A program made the translations under genes and the position numbers. 64,000 nucleotides of DNA from Nocardioides sp. Root190 (lineage in GTDB: Bacteria; Actinomycetota; Actinomycetes; Propionibacteriales; Nocardioidaceae). How positions within the stretch are numbered: position 1 is the first letter of the stretch; each line of letters starts with the position of its first letter. Below, piece after piece: positions 1 to 9,926 of this stretch. The stretch covers positions 271,612 through 335,611 of the forward strand of contig NZ_LMIA01000001.1 in the NCBI RefSeq assembly GCF_001428565.1, in the 5' to 3' direction. The notes below the pieces were generated by a model. The model ran no database searches, was not told the origin of the DNA, and saw nothing but the letters and a program-made list of their open reading frames with translations.

Positions 1-579
1 AGCGCCGGCTTCGACACCACCGATGTCTCCTACGCCTCACCGATCGGCCGGATCGTCGAGCTGCTGTCCGCAGCAGGGGTGGACCCCGAGCTGTCCGAGA
101 CGGCGACGGCGTTCCGCGACGGGGTGATGGCCCTGGGCGACGGCGAACGCGCCGAGGCGATCAGCCAGCTGGAGAAGGTCATCGCGGAGCAGCCGCGCAA
201 CCAGTCCGCCGCCGACCAGCTCGAGCGGGCCGAGGCGCTGCCGGTCGAGGAGAGCTCGGGCGAGGAGTCCTCCGCCGACTCCGCGATCAACTGGACCGTG
301 GCCGCCATCGCCGGGGGTACGGCGGTCCTGCTCGGGCTGATCATCGCGACCGCGGTCGCGGTGGCCCGGCGCCGGTCCCGCGCCGCCCTCCGCCACCAGG
401 GCACAGCCGTGTGGCCGCCGACCTCGCCGGCCCCCACCCAGGCGTGGGCGACCGGCCCGGCGCAGCAGTGGGCGCCGCAGCAGGGCCCGCCGGTTGCCCA
501 GCCGATTGCCCAGCCGGTCGGGTTCACCCCGAGCGGCCCGACGGTGCAGGAGCAGCAGCCGCCGTACGGCTGGCGCTGA
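1..579 (+). CDS. C-terminal part of a membrane protein, possibly a trypsin-like protease (5' truncated)
   Basis: The reading frame is open from the first base, so the start lies outside the window; 192 residues remain. Seen: an amphipathic TPR-like stretch (about residues 27-80), an acidic Ser/Glu linker, one membrane helix around residues 98-120, an Arg-rich stop-transfer segment, and a Pro/Gln/Ala-rich cytoplasmic tail. This C-terminal architecture resembles actinobacterial membrane-anchored trypsin-like proteases that carry a TPR-like segment before the anchor, but the catalytic part is not visible, so the assignment is only a suggestion. It could equally be another single-pass protein. 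The stop is TGA and the convergent LysR gene ends 67 bases downstream. Confidence 0.5.
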   Translation, partial: SAGFDTTDVSYASPIGRIVELLSAAGVDPELSETATAFRDGVMALGDGERAEAISQLEKVIAEQPRNQSAADQLERAEALPVEESSGEESSADSAINWTVAAIAGGTAVLLGLIIATAVAVARRRSRAALRHQGTAVWPPTSPAPTQAWATGPAQQWAPQQGPPVAQPIAQPVGFTPSGPTVQEQQPPYGWR

Positions 580-645
580 CCGGCCCGCTCGGCACCGTTC
601 CTCCTTCCTGCTCCGAGCGGGAGGGAGGAACGGTCGCGTCCGGTG

Positions 646-1518
646 TCAGGCCTCGATGCCGATCCGGTCCAGGAAGGCAGCAGCCGCGGGTGAGGGACCG
701 AACCGGCTCCAGACCACGTGCTCGGTGCGTGCAGGCGCGCCGGTGACAGCGATCCCGACGAGGTCCGGCACCTGGGTCAGGACCATCGACGGCAGCAGCG
801 CCACAGCCAGGCCGGAGCGAAGGATCCGCGACATCAGGAGCAGGTCGGTGACCTCGAAGGCGACCTCCCGCGTGAGTCCGGCCGCGGCAAAGGCGAGGTC
901 GCTCTGGCGACGCCCCGGGGATCCGGCCGGGAAGTCGACGAAGGGCTGGTCGGCGAGCTGGGCGAGCCGCAGGCGACGGCGACCGGCGAGGGGGTGATCG
1001 GGGGCGAGCACTGCGCGGTGGCGGTCGCGGGCGAGCTCGCGGCTCTCGACACCGACCGGCTCGGTGTCCTCCGGAAGCCCGAGGAACGCGAGGTCGAGGG
1101 TGCCCGCGACGACCTGGCGCACCGATTCCTCGCTGTTCACCCCGGCCAGTCGGACCTGTACCTGGGGGTGGTCCTCCCGGAAGGACCGCAGGGCCGCGGG
1201 GACGTCGACGGCAGCGACGGTCGGGATCACGCCCACCGCGAGGACGCCGCGGACGACGCCCGTCGTCGCAGCGACCTCGGCGACCGCCCGGTCGGCAGCG
1301 TCGAGGCACTGGCGGGCCACGAGAAGGAACGCCTCACCGGCCACGCTGAGCCGCACCTGGCGACTGGTGCGGTGGAAGAGCCGTACGCCGAGCTCCTGCT
1401 CGAGCCGGGCGACCTGATGGCTGAGTGCCGACTGCACGACGAAACAGCGTTCGGCGGCCCTGGTGAAGCTGCCGAGCTCGGCGACGGCGACGACATACCT
1501 CATCTGCTGGAGCTCCAC
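646..1518 (-). CDS. LysR-family transcriptional regulator
   Basis: A 290-residue protein with the LysR layout: N-terminal winged helix-turn-helix (residues 1-60, with FTRAAERC and QSALSHQVARLEQELG) and a periplasmic-binding-protein-like effector domain. The family usually controls the divergent neighbour, here an EamA exporter starting at 1597, and autoregulates. I chose the GTG at 1518 rather than the upstream ATG at 1542. Family members begin with this ELQQMRY-type sequence, a -10-like CACGAT lies exactly 6 bases before the GTG, and the extra 8 codons would overlap the palindromic LysR-type box at 1525-1539. The inducer cannot be read from sequence. Confidence 0.9.
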   Translation of the reverse strand: MELQQMRYVVAVAELGSFTRAAERCFVVQSALSHQVARLEQELGVRLFHRTSRQVRLSVAGEAFLLVARQCLDAADRAVAEVAATTGVVRGVLAVGVIPTVAAVDVPAALRSFREDHPQVQVRLAGVNSEESVRQVVAGTLDLAFLGLPEDTEPVGVESRELARDRHRAVLAPDHPLAGRRRLRLAQLADQPFVDFPAGSPGRRQSDLAFAAAGLTREVAFEVTDLLLMSRILRSGLAVALLPSMVLTQVPDLVGIAVTGAPARTEHVVWSRFGPSPAAAAFLDRIGIEA

Positions 1519-1524
1519 ACAACC

Positions 1525-1539
1525 ATCGTGATCCACGAT
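1525..1539. promoter_or_regulatory. Candidate LysR-type operator (T-N11-A palindrome)
   Basis: Perfect inverted repeat ATCGTG-ATC-CACGAT in the divergent interval between the LysR gene and the EamA gene. It fits the T-N11-A rule of LysR boxes (T at 1526, A at 1538). Its right half overlaps the presumed -10 of the regulator, which would allow autorepression. Binding is inferred. Confidence 0.5.
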
Positions 1540-1596
1540 CAATCAGATGACAAGCATGTGTTGGACTCATCGATCGATCGAGCGCAGTCTGGAGCC

Positions 1597-2544
1597 ATGA
1601 CCACGACCGCTCTCCCTGCACCGGCGCCCGGCACCTCCGGCACTCCCGGCACCTCGGGCACGGCAGGGGTGACCACAGTGACCGCGCTCGCCCCGATCGT
1701 GTGGGGATCGACGTACCTCGTCACGACCGAGCTGCTCCCCGCGGACCACCCGGTGTTCGCGGGCCTGCTCCGCTCGCTGCCCGCCGGACTGATCCTCTTC
1801 GCCGTGCTGCGCCAATTGCCCCGAGGCGTGTGGTGGTGGCGGGTCCTGGCCCTGGGCGCCCTCAACATCGGGATCTTCTTCCCCCTCCTCTTCGTCGCCG
1901 CCGAGCGCCTGCCCGGCGGAGTGGCGGCGACGGTGGGCGCCATCCAGCCCCTGCTGGTCGTGGCCCTGGCACTGCCCGTGCTCGGCGAACGTCCGGGAGT
2001 CGCCCGTGTCGGCTGGGCACTTGCCGGCGCACTGGGCGTCGCACTCGTCGTCCTCAGCTCCGACGCCCGCCTCGACGCCACCGGAGTCGTCGCCGGTGCC
2101 GGAGCGGCACTGTCGATGGCGCTGGGACTGGTGCTCACCCGGCGCTGGGGACGCCCGGCGGGCGTCAGCTCACCGGTGCTGGTGAGCTGGCTGCTGACGG
2201 CGGGCGGCCTCGTCCTGCTGCCGACGGCCTTCCTGCTGGAGGGCGCGCCGCCGGCGATCGACGGTGCCGCCGCCGCGGGCTACCTGTGGCTCGGCGGGCT
2301 CGGCGGACTGGCCGCCTACCTCGTGTGGTTCCGCGGGGTCGGCCTGCTGCCGGTCACCTCGACGGCACTGCTGGGACTGCTCTCCCCCGTCACCGCGGCA
2401 GTGCTCGGGTGGCTCGCCCTCGGCCAGTCCCTCGGACCGGTCCAGCTCGCCGGCTTCGCCCTCGCCCTCGCCGCGATCCTGGGCGGGCAGCTCACGGCTG
2501 CACGGCCCTTGCAACGACCAGCAAGCGCAAGGATCCCCACGTAG
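1597..2544 (+). CDS. EamA/DMT-superfamily transporter (probable exporter)
   Basis: A 315-residue integral membrane protein with two repeated five-helix EamA units, about ten membrane segments in all. The first unit has the typical early motif PIVWGSTYLVT; the second starts near residue 165 and ends in GLLSPVTAAVLGWLALGQ, a hallmark of the family (SPV...LGE-like). Family members export amino acids, metabolites or drugs; the substrate is not predictable. The N-terminus before the first helix is a low-complexity Gly/Thr/Pro stretch (repeated GTSGT). The start is the ATG at 1597, which has CAGTCT 6 bases upstream, a leaderless-type layout. It is divergent from the LysR regulator, its likely controller. 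The stop is TAG. Confidence 0.9.
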   Translation: MTTTALPAPAPGTSGTPGTSGTAGVTTVTALAPIVWGSTYLVTTELLPADHPVFAGLLRSLPAGLILFAVLRQLPRGVWWWRVLALGALNIGIFFPLLFVAAERLPGGVAATVGAIQPLLVVALALPVLGERPGVARVGWALAGALGVALVVLSSDARLDATGVVAGAGAALSMALGLVLTRRWGRPAGVSSPVLVSWLLTAGGLVLLPTAFLLEGAPPAIDGAAAAGYLWLGGLGGLAAYLVWFRGVGLLPVTSTALLGLLSPVTAAVLGWLALGQSLGPVQLAGFALALAAILGGQLTAARPLQRPASARIPT

Positions 2545-2572
2545 GAGCGGATCCCTGCACGCCCCGTGAGCC

Positions 2573-3241
2573 TCACCCAGCGACGTGATCCAGCAGCTCA
2601 GCACTGGCCGCAGCCGCAGCAACCGGGTCACCGCCGCGGATCGCCGTACGGACGGCGTCGTGCTCGGCCGCGAAGACCTCGGCGAAGACGTCGTCGCCCT
2701 CCGGCTGGTCGATGCTGGCACGCAGGGTCTCGACCAGACCACCGTAGATCTCGAGCAGCAGCGGGTTGTGCGCTGCCGCGACGACCGCGACGTGCAGGTC
2801 GACGTCGGCGTCGACGAAGGCGGTGCGGTCCCGGCGCTCGATCGCCTCCTCACGGCGGAGCGCGATGGCGTCCAGCTCGGCCAGGTCTGCGTCGGTACGA
2901 CGCTCGGCGGCCAGGGATGCCGCGCGTACCTCGATCGCGTGGCGCACCTCGAGCAGGTGGGTGAGGTCGACACGGTCGCACTGACGGCGCATCAACGCCT
3001 GCACCTCGGTCGTGGCCGCGACGTAGGTGCCGTCGCCGCGACGTACCTCCAGCACGCCGACGTGGGCGAGGGCCTTGACCGCTTCACGCACGGTGTTGCG
3101 GCTGACGCCGAGCGAGGACGCGAGGACGGGTTCGGGCGGGATCCGGTGTCCGAGGTCCCACTCGCCGCTCGCGAGGAGGGCCCGCATGCCGTCGATCGCC
3201 TGGTCGACCAGGGAGGCCGGGGCGGCCGGGGCGAGTGGCAT
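2573..3241 (-). CDS. GntR-family regulator, FadR/FCD subfamily
   Basis: A 222-residue protein: N-terminal GntR winged helix (residues 10-75, with LGVSRNTVREAVKAL and RRGDGTYVA) and an all-helical C-terminal FCD domain with the expected Asp and His metal-ligand positions (DVDLHVAVV, and AEHDAVRTAI near the end). FCD regulators bind small carboxylates and usually repress a neighbouring catabolic or transport gene. The ATG at 3241 was chosen because the GntR domain starts directly after it and a GAGGA sequence precedes it. The upstream extension of the frame runs antisense through the MFS gene and is not real. It is divergent from the MFS transporter, 49 bases away. Confidence 0.88.
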   Translation of the reverse strand: MPLAPAAPASLVDQAIDGMRALLASGEWDLGHRIPPEPVLASSLGVSRNTVREAVKALAHVGVLEVRRGDGTYVAATTEVQALMRRQCDRVDLTHLLEVRHAIEVRAASLAAERRTDADLAELDAIALRREEAIERRDRTAFVDADVDLHVAVVAAAHNPLLLEIYGGLVETLRASIDQPEGDDVFAEVFAAEHDAVRTAIRGGDPVAAAAASAELLDHVAG

Positions 3242-3256
3242 GCAGATCCTCTTTCG

Positions 3257-3269
3257 TCCAATCATCCGA
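3257..3269. promoter_or_regulatory. Candidate GntR/FCD operator over the MFS promoter
   Basis: An imperfect inverted repeat, TCCAATCATCCGA, in the 49-base divergent interval between the GntR regulator and the MFS gene. It lies just upstream of a -10-like TACTCT (3278-3283) that is 7 bases from the MFS ATG, so a bound regulator would sit between the -35 and -10 regions. FCD regulators generally bind short palindromes of this size. Binding is inferred. Confidence 0.35.
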
Positions 3270-3290
3270 TGTCTGTGTACTCTAGTCGTC

Positions 3291-4496
3291 ATGTCCGCCG
3301 TCGTCCAACCGCGCGCCGCCGCGTCGGCACGCCGCCGAGCGGGCGCCGGGCTGGTCGTCGCCGTCCTCCTGGTGGCGTTCAACCTCCGGATCGCCGTCAC
3401 CAGCCTCGGCGCACTGCTCGACCACCTCGGCACCCAGGGCGTGTCACCCACCACCCAGGGGGTGCTGACCTCCCTTCCGGTGCTGTGCTTCGCTGCCGTC
3501 GGCGCGACCGCGATGGCGCTCACCCGCCGCGTCGGCGTCGACCGGGGGCTCGGCCTCGCGCTCCTGGTCCTCACCGCCGGCCTCGTGCTGCGCGTCCTCG
3601 ACGGCACCCCCGCCCTGCTCGCCGGCACCCTCGTCGCCTGCGCCGGCATCGCGCTCGCCAACGTCCTGGTCCCCGCGATCGTCAAGGAGCACTTCCCCGA
3701 GCGGATCGGCACCCTCACCGGCGCCTACACCGCCGTGCTCTCCCTGGGCTCTGCCGCCGGCGCGGCACTCGCGGTCCCCCTCACCAACGCGACCGGCACC
3801 TGGCGCCTGGGCCTGGGCCTCTGGGCCGTCGTCGCCATCGCGGCCTTCGTCGCCTGGCTGCCGTACGCCCGCGGCGGTCGCCGCCCCGACGCCACCGCGC
3901 CGGGCACCAACCTGTGGCGCAACCCGACTGCCTGGGCCGTCACCATCCTCTTCGGCACGCAGTCCCTGTTCGCCTACGTGATGATGAGCTGGCTCCCGAG
4001 CGTGTACGTCGACGCCGGCTTCAGCGACGAGGCGGCCGGCCTGCTCCTCGCTGCGAGCATCGTGATCGGCGTCCCGTTCTTCTTCATCGTGCCGAGCCGG
4101 GCAGCCCGGATGCGCCACCAGGGCCACGTGATCGCCGCCCTCACCTCGCTGAGCATCCTCGGCTGGGCGGGGCTGTGGATCGCCCCCCAGGGCGGCGCGT
4201 GGCTGTGGGCCGCGCTGCTCGGAGCCGGCGGCGCAGTTTTCCCCGTGGTCCTGCTCTGCTTCGCGCTGCGCACCACCTCGGCGGTGGACACCGCCGCGCT
4301 CTCCACGATGGCGCAGAGCGTCGGCTACCTGCTCGCGGCCGGCGGTCCGTTCCTCGTCGGCACGCTCCACCACGCGACCGGTGGCTGGTCGATCCCCTGC
4401 GCACTCCTGGTCGGTCTCGGCGCGGTCCAGATCACCGCGGGCTACTTCGCCGGGCGCCCGGTCCAGGTCGAAGCCCGGGCCACAGATCGCTTGTAA
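3291..4496 (+). CDS. MFS transporter, CynX/NimT-like
   Basis: A 401-residue protein with about 12 hydrophobic segments and the cyanate/nitroimidazole-type MFS layout: NLRIAVTSLGALLD near the N-terminus, then LANVLVPAIVKEHFPERIGTLTG, a family-typical segment, and a second six-helix half starting around NLWRNPTAWAVT. Substrate unknown; relatives handle cyanate, 2-nitroimidazole or other small anions. The start is the ATG at 3291, with TACTCT 7 bases upstream (apparently leaderless). It is divergent from the FCD regulator. The last codons CGC-TTG-TAA lie inside the repeat at 4488-4565, so the C-terminal Arg-Leu and the stop come from the repeat; TAA is rare in this window. Confidence 0.88.
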   Translation: MSAVVQPRAAASARRRAGAGLVVAVLLVAFNLRIAVTSLGALLDHLGTQGVSPTTQGVLTSLPVLCFAAVGATAMALTRRVGVDRGLGLALLVLTAGLVLRVLDGTPALLAGTLVACAGIALANVLVPAIVKEHFPERIGTLTGAYTAVLSLGSAAGAALAVPLTNATGTWRLGLGLWAVVAIAAFVAWLPYARGGRRPDATAPGTNLWRNPTAWAVTILFGTQSLFAYVMMSWLPSVYVDAGFSDEAAGLLLAASIVIGVPFFFIVPSRAARMRHQGHVIAALTSLSILGWAGLWIAPQGGAWLWAALLGAGGAVFPVVLLCFALRTTSAVDTAALSTMAQSVGYLLAAGGPFLVGTLHHATGGWSIPCALLVGLGAVQITAGYFAGRPVQVEARATDRL

Positions 4497-4565
4497 CTAC
4501 GTGTTCATGTTCCGAAACCGGTCGTTGGATCGATCGAAACCGACACGAACACTTAGTTACAAGCG
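4488..4565. repeat. Palindromic copy of the CTTGTAACTA repeat family
   Basis: Two 25-base arms (4488-4512 and 4541-4565) match in inverted orientation at 21 of 25 positions; each starts CGCTTGTAACTA. The 28-base centre holds CGAAACC on both strands. The copy sits between two convergent genes and provides the TAA stop of the MFS gene. Related copies lie at 6705-6738, 55778-55853 and 57008-57082. It could act as a bidirectional terminator, but there is no T-tract, so a mobile or REP-like repeat is at least as likely. Confidence 0.75.
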
Positions 4566-4592
4566 AGCTGGGGTCGACCCGACCGGGCACCC

Positions 4593-5921
4593 TCAGGCGG
4601 CCAACGCGCCGACCAGCACCGCCAGTGCGCGGTCCAGCTCGTCGTCGGTCGGACCACCGAAGCCGACCACCAGTCCGCTCAGCCGCGCGCTGCGGCAGTA
4701 GTCGCGCAGCAGGTTGATCCGGAAGCCCGCGTCCTCCGCAGCGGCGCGCACCCGGACCGCCCGCGCGTGCGGGAGCAGCCAGGTGGAGTACATCCCGGCG
4801 ACCGGACCGGCGAGCTCGGCGTACGGCGACAGTGCGGCCACCACCCGGGGCGCCCGCTCCGCGTAGACCCGGCGCGCCGAGCGCACCACCGCGTCGACGT
4901 ACCCGTCGCGCACCAGGGTCACCATCGCCCGCTGGACCGGCCACGGCGGCGCATCGTGGGTGAGGTCACGGTGGACGTCGAGAGGGTCGAGCAGCCGGTC
5001 CGGCACCACCATCCAGCCGAGCCGCAGCGACGGCAGGATCGACTTGGATGCGGTGCCGAGGTAGGCGACGCGGTCGCGGTCCAGCGAGGCCAGCGCCGGC
5101 ACCGGTGCGACGTCGTAGCGGAACTCGGAGTCGTAGTCGTCCTCCACCACCAGCGCGCCGTCCCGCGCCGCAGTGGCGAGCAGCGTGAGCCGGTCCACCG
5201 CCGGCATCACCCGGCCGAGCGGGTGCTGATGGGCGGGCGTGACGTACGCCGCCGAGCAACCCGCGAGGTCGACGACCGGATCAGCAGCGGGCAGGTCCCG
5301 CACCTCACGCCCGGACTCCCGGACCGTCGCGACGGCCGCCCGGTAGCCCGGGTCCTCCATCGCGACCGGCTCCCGCGGCAGCACCGCCAGCAGGTGGCGC
5401 AGACCGGCGGCGGTGCCGCCCGTGATCCGCACGGTGGCCGCATCCACCGCGAGCCCGCGGGTCCGGCCGAGTCGCTCGGCCACGAGGGCCCGCAGCTCGG
5501 GCAGGCCCCGGGCGTCGTCGTACCCCCGCGGCGGGGTCGCGACCGACACCTCACGCCAGGCCCGACGCCAGACCGCGGCGTGCCGGGGATCGATCCACGG
5601 CGTACCCGCATCGAGCATGACCAACGTCTGCTCCACTGGCGGCGTACGACGCCGGGCCGGGCGGGCGGATGCAGCGGCCGGACCACCCGCGACCCACGTC
5701 CCCGACCCGCGACGGGCCTCGAGCCAGCCCTCGGCCAGGAGCTGGTCGAAGGCCTGCTCGACGACGGCCCGGGACACCCCGAGGTCGACGGCGAGCGGGC
5801 GCGACGCCGGCATCCGGTCGCCCTGGGCGAGCACACCGCGGACAACGAGGTCGCGTACCTGGTCGGCGAGCTGGGTGCCGAGCGGTCGGAGGTCGGCACG
5901 GTCGATCCGGACGGGCAACAT
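4593..5921 (-). CDS. MocR/PdxR-type GntR regulator with aminotransferase fold
   Basis: A 442-residue fusion of an N-terminal GntR winged helix (residues 10-80, with PASRPLAVDLGVSRAVVEQAFDQL-type recognition region) and a fold-type I aminotransferase domain carrying the PLP-lysine motif TASKSILPSLRLGW and the Asp-Tyr region VVEDDYDSEFRYD. MocR proteins use bound PLP as a sensor; PdxR members activate vitamin B6 synthesis. The ATG at 5921 begins right before the HTH; the longer frame runs antisense through the next gene. It is divergent from a pyridoxamine-phosphate-oxidase-fold gene, consistent with B6-linked control, and the interval contains an inverted repeat. Confidence 0.88.
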   Translation of the reverse strand: MLPVRIDRADLRPLGTQLADQVRDLVVRGVLAQGDRMPASRPLAVDLGVSRAVVEQAFDQLLAEGWLEARRGSGTWVAGGPAAASARPARRRTPPVEQTLVMLDAGTPWIDPRHAAVWRRAWREVSVATPPRGYDDARGLPELRALVAERLGRTRGLAVDAATVRITGGTAAGLRHLLAVLPREPVAMEDPGYRAAVATVRESGREVRDLPAADPVVDLAGCSAAYVTPAHQHPLGRVMPAVDRLTLLATAARDGALVVEDDYDSEFRYDVAPVPALASLDRDRVAYLGTASKSILPSLRLGWMVVPDRLLDPLDVHRDLTHDAPPWPVQRAMVTLVRDGYVDAVVRSARRVYAERAPRVVAALSPYAELAGPVAGMYSTWLLPHARAVRVRAAAEDAGFRINLLRDYCRSARLSGLVVGFGGPTDDELDRALAVLVGALAA

Positions 5922-5927
5922 CTCTAA

Positions 5928-5973
5928 GTGGCCTGCCGATCTCCGGTCGATCTGGCCCGTGCCTCCAGGCCAC
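5928..5973. promoter_or_regulatory. Candidate MocR operator (GTGGCCTG...CAGGCCAC)
   Basis: Perfect 8-base inverted repeat (5928-5935 and 5966-5973) separated by 30 bases in the 72-base divergent interval between the MocR-type regulator and the PNPOx-like gene. MocR/PdxR regulators commonly bind two spaced half sites in such intervals. The right half lies about 10 bases before a -10-like CACGAT of the PNPOx gene. Function is inferred. Confidence 0.4.
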
Positions 5974-5993
5974 CTGTCGAGCACGATGATGCC

Positions 5994-8539
<2,546 letters not shown>

Positions 8540-8553
8540 TCGGGATTCTGGCG

Positions 8554-8653
8554 GGTGGCAGTTTCACCGCTTAGGCGGTGAAACTGCCCCTGGGCGCATG
8601 AAATTCCGTGTGCTCAGAGGCAGTTTCGTGGGTTAGGCGGTGAAACTGCCACC
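8554..8653. repeat. Tandem palindromes between convergent genes (GGCAGTTTCACCGC)
   Basis: Hairpin 1: GGCAGTTTCACCGC (8557-8570) with a perfect 14-bp partner at 8575-8588 and a TTAG loop. Hairpin 2: 8619-8627 pairs with 8642-8650 around another GGTTAGGC centre. In addition, the outermost 17 bases (8554-8570 and 8637-8653) are perfect inverted repeats. It lies between serC and a convergent small gene. A bidirectional terminator is possible, but the lack of T-tracts and the doubled structure look more like a REP/MITE-type repeat. Confidence 0.7.
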
Positions 8654-8697
8654 GAGCACCCACCCGCCCGCACCACCGGCCAGCACCACCACCCACC

Positions 8698-8985
8698 TCA
8701 GGCGTACTGGTCCACCCGCGGCGCACCGAGCGCCATCATCAGCTCACGCCGGGCGGCGCCGGTGATCGCACCGGGGGTGGCGAGGGCTTCGACGACGGAG
8801 GTCTGCAGGCCCTTGTGCTCGTGGAAGTGGTGAAGGGCGGCAGCACGCCACTCCTCGATGGCCGGCCCCATGTCCGGCCCCACCACCGGCATCGAGTCCA
8901 GCGTGTCGTGGGTGCGGGCGATCCAGGCCCCGCAGAGCAGGGCGACAGCAGCCAGCAGGACCGCAGTGGTCAGCTCGATCGGCAT
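8698..8985 (-). CDS. Small membrane-anchored protein of unknown function
   Basis: 95 residues: an N-terminal membrane helix (ELTTAVLLAAVALLCGAWIA, residues 4-23) followed by a mostly helical soluble part containing HHFHEHK, a His-rich patch, and ending in APRVDQYA. I do not recognise a family. A GGGAGA ribosome-binding sequence precedes the ATG, so it is probably translated from a leadered message. It is convergent with serC. Coding character is supported by third-position GC and the clear signal-anchor layout. Confidence 0.6.
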   Translation of the reverse strand: MPIELTTAVLLAAVALLCGAWIARTHDTLDSMPVVGPDMGPAIEEWRAAALHHFHEHKGLQTSVVEALATPGAITGAARRELMMALGAPRVDQYA

Positions 8986-9086
8986 CGTCGTCTCCCTCGT
9001 TCGTTCGCTTGCGTTGGTGACCGGACCAACGACGTGCGCTCGACAGGGGTGACGATCGGTCGATCAAATCGGGACGAAGTCCCTGT

Positions 9087-9578
9087 TCAGAGGCGTTGCG
9101 CCACCAGGTCGTACGACGCACGACCGAAGGCCACGATCCGCGCCAGCTCCACCGAGGTCGGCGTGCTGCGCAACGTCTCGATCGCGGCGTCGACCGCGTC
9201 CTCCCGTGGCCAGCCGTAGACCCCTGCGCTCACCAGAGGGAACGCGATCGATCGCGCTCCGAGCTCGTCGGCCACCTCCAGCGCCCGTCGGTAGCAGGAG
9301 GTGAGCTGTGCCCGGTCGGTCTCCCCGGCGCGGTGGTTGGGCCCCACGACGTGGATCACCCACTGCGCTGGCATCTCGCCCGCCGTCGTCCACCCGGCGT
9401 CACCCGTCGCGAGGCCTTCCGGAAAGCGTCGGCGACAGTCGTCCAGCACCGCGGGTCCGCCGGCCCGGTGGATCGCACCGTCCACGCCGCCACCGCCGCG
9501 CATCGCCCGGTTGGCGGCGTTCACCACCACATCGACCTGCTGGGCGGTGATGTCTCCCTCGACGACCTCGATCTCCAT
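9087..9578 (-). CDS. Macro-domain protein, O-acetyl-ADP-ribose deacetylase type
   Basis: A 163-residue single macro domain that binds ADP-ribose. Diagnostic segments: VVVNAANRAMRGGGGVDGAIHRAGG (the Asn and Asp/His of the catalytic loop), then WVIHVVGPNHRAGE and SIAFPLVSAGVYGWPREDAV, the second ADP-ribose loop. Family members (YmdB-like) hydrolyse O-acetyl-ADP-ribose or remove mono-ADP-ribose. The ATG at 9578 has CACGCT 6 bases upstream (leaderless layout). It is transcribed in the same direction as the DUF1905 and topoisomerase genes, 21 bases downstream of DUF1905. Confidence 0.93.
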   Translation of the reverse strand: MEIEVVEGDITAQQVDVVVNAANRAMRGGGGVDGAIHRAGGPAVLDDCRRRFPEGLATGDAGWTTAGEMPAQWVIHVVGPNHRAGETDRAQLTSCYRRALEVADELGARSIAFPLVSAGVYGWPREDAVDAAIETLRSTPTSVELARIVAFGRASYDLVAQRL

Positions 9579-9599
9579 GGATCGAGCGTGCCACGACCC

Positions 9600-9926
9600 T
9601 CAGACGGTTCGCAGCCGCACGACGCAGGGGCCGCCCTCGGTCAGGCCCTGCGCGACGCGCACCGCCTTCTTCACCGGCAGCACGTAGGTCTTCTCCTCGG
9701 CGCTCGGGAACACCGAGGTCTGCCAGGTGCTCGTCCCGATCGTGACCTCGACGCGCACGCTGCCGAAGCCCTTGCCGGGCACGGCTTCCGCCTCGATCTC
9801 GTCGGAGAGCCCGAAGGGCAGGCTGACGAAGAACCACGCACCGTTGGCCTCCTCGCGCGCCGACCAGCGCCACAGCTCGGCCACGAACTCCTGCTCGCTC
9901 ACCCGATCGATCCTGTCAGCGACCAC
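9600..9926 (-). CDS. DUF1905 domain protein
   Basis: A 108-residue protein matching the small beta-barrel DUF1905 pattern: WFFVSLPFGLSDEIEAEA, GFGSVRVEVTIGTSTWQTSVFPS, YVLPVKKAVRVAQGLTEG. Function unknown; the family often sits beside YdeI-type or stress genes. The ATG at 9926 lies inside the 3' end of the topoisomerase IB gene (11-base overlap), so the two are translationally coupled; a GTG nine codons on is an alternative start. Confidence 0.75.
   Translation of the reverse strand: MVADRIDRVSEQEFVAELWRWSAREEANGAWFFVSLPFGLSDEIEAEAVPGKGFGSVRVEVTIGTSTWQTSVFPSAEEKTYVLPVKKAVRVAQGLTEGGPCVVRLRTV

Noticed and set aside
8986..9086. Possible small gene in the gap between the 95-residue protein and the macro-domain gene
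   Set aside because: No frame with a start signal and sensible composition; the stretch appears to be promoter and leader for the downstream small gene.
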